Assembly (NCBI RefSeq): GCF_022749495.1 | Contig: NZ_CP094241.1 | Span: forward strand, 558,001 to 622,000 | Reading direction: 5' to 3' | Length of the DNA: 64,000 nucleotides | From: Neisseria macacae ATCC 33926 | Lineage (GTDB): Bacteria > Pseudomonadota > Gammaproteobacteria > Burkholderiales > Neisseriaceae | Shown: in pieces, positions 63,959-64,000 of the stretch | Layout of the letters: every line of letters starts with the position of its first letter | Position numbering within the stretch: position 1 is the first letter of the stretch | Made by a program: the position numbers and the translations under genes | The notes under the pieces: generated by a model | The model's database searches: none | Seen by the model: only the letters and a program-made list of their open reading frames with translations | Told to the model about the DNA's origin: nothing

Positions 63959-64000
63959 TTATTTGGCTGCTTCAGGTTGGCTGGCTGCTTGGCTGGCGGC
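63959..64000 (-). CDS. C-terminal tail of a gene cut by the window end
   Basis: Minus-strand codons ending in TAA at 63961-63959 read AASQAASQPEAAK, an Ala/Gln-rich tail like those of exported or ribosomal-associated proteins. It is followed by a terminator, which supports a gene end, but too little is visible to name it. Confidence 0.4.
   Translation of the reverse strand, partial: AASQAASQPEAAK

Overview
The window comes from a Neisseria chromosome. It carries dozens of DNA uptake sequences, mostly with the core GGTCGTCTGAA, and eight Correia repeat elements. Gene content is typically neisserial: lipid-modified azurin (laz), PilZ, a ComE-type DNA-uptake protein next to an rRNA operon, and a PglL-type ligase. 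AGGTCGTCTGAA is the uptake-sequence dialect known from the N. mucosa / N. sicca / N. macacae group, while N. meningitidis and N. gonorrhoeae use ATGCCGTCTGAA. The species assignment is therefore an inference from dialect.

Layout. 1-2.6 kb: end of ispB, a small membrane protein, tRNA-Arg, then queF and yhhQ on the minus strand behind a preQ1-I riboswitch. 3.3-8.6 kb: a four-gene EmrAB-type tripartite efflux locus (MarR regulator, outer-membrane lipoprotein channel, membrane fusion protein, 14-helix MFS pump). 8.7-9.9 kb: coaBC. 10.2-15.8 kb: a complete rrn operon (16S, tRNA-Ile, tRNA-Ala, 23S, 5S) with promoter, boxA, RNase III processing stems and terminator, followed by comE. 16.9-19.0 kb: holB-pilZ-tatD. 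19.4-26.8 kb: a DsbD_2/SafE-like membrane protein, dxs, gmk-rpoZ-spoT, rpsU with a structured leader, and yqeY. 26.9-33.2 kb: an LplT-like MFS protein, ccoS, a small hypothetical gene, ackA, a Tli4-like lipoprotein, an RluF-type pseudouridine synthase and an ICMT-like methyltransferase.

33.4-41.6 kb: adhP and an aldehyde dehydrogenase diverge from a region with a perfect Zur-type palindrome; then a TauE-like protein, pssA, secA and a DciA-like protein. 41.9-45.1 kb: laz, a hemerythrin-like protein, an HI_0552-family protein and dapE. 45.1-45.7 kb: a tandemly duplicated non-coding module. 45.8-54.9 kb: an AraC regulator, a PEBP-like protein, an Ada/MGMT-type protein, argF, an RlmL-type methyltransferase, a DUF333 lipoprotein, serS, dcd, a MORN protein and rdgC. 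55.2-58.0 kb: tRNA-Glu and a small AT-rich accessory island with three unrecognised, immunity-like genes interspersed with Correia elements. 58.2-64.0 kb: nlpD, DUF2069-pglL, an IS630-type element inserted at the 3' end of a Bcr/CflA MFS gene, a Correia element, and the tail of another gene.

Most of the window is conserved housekeeping sequence. The less ordinary parts are the riboswitch-controlled queF-yhhQ pair, the efflux locus with its own outer-membrane channel and candidate operator, the Zur-type site, the rpsU leader with a 16S-tail-complementary sequence lacking a usable start codon, the duplicated 45 kb module carrying the other uptake dialect, and the orphan immunity-like genes. No clearly novel multi-gene defence or biosynthetic system is visible.
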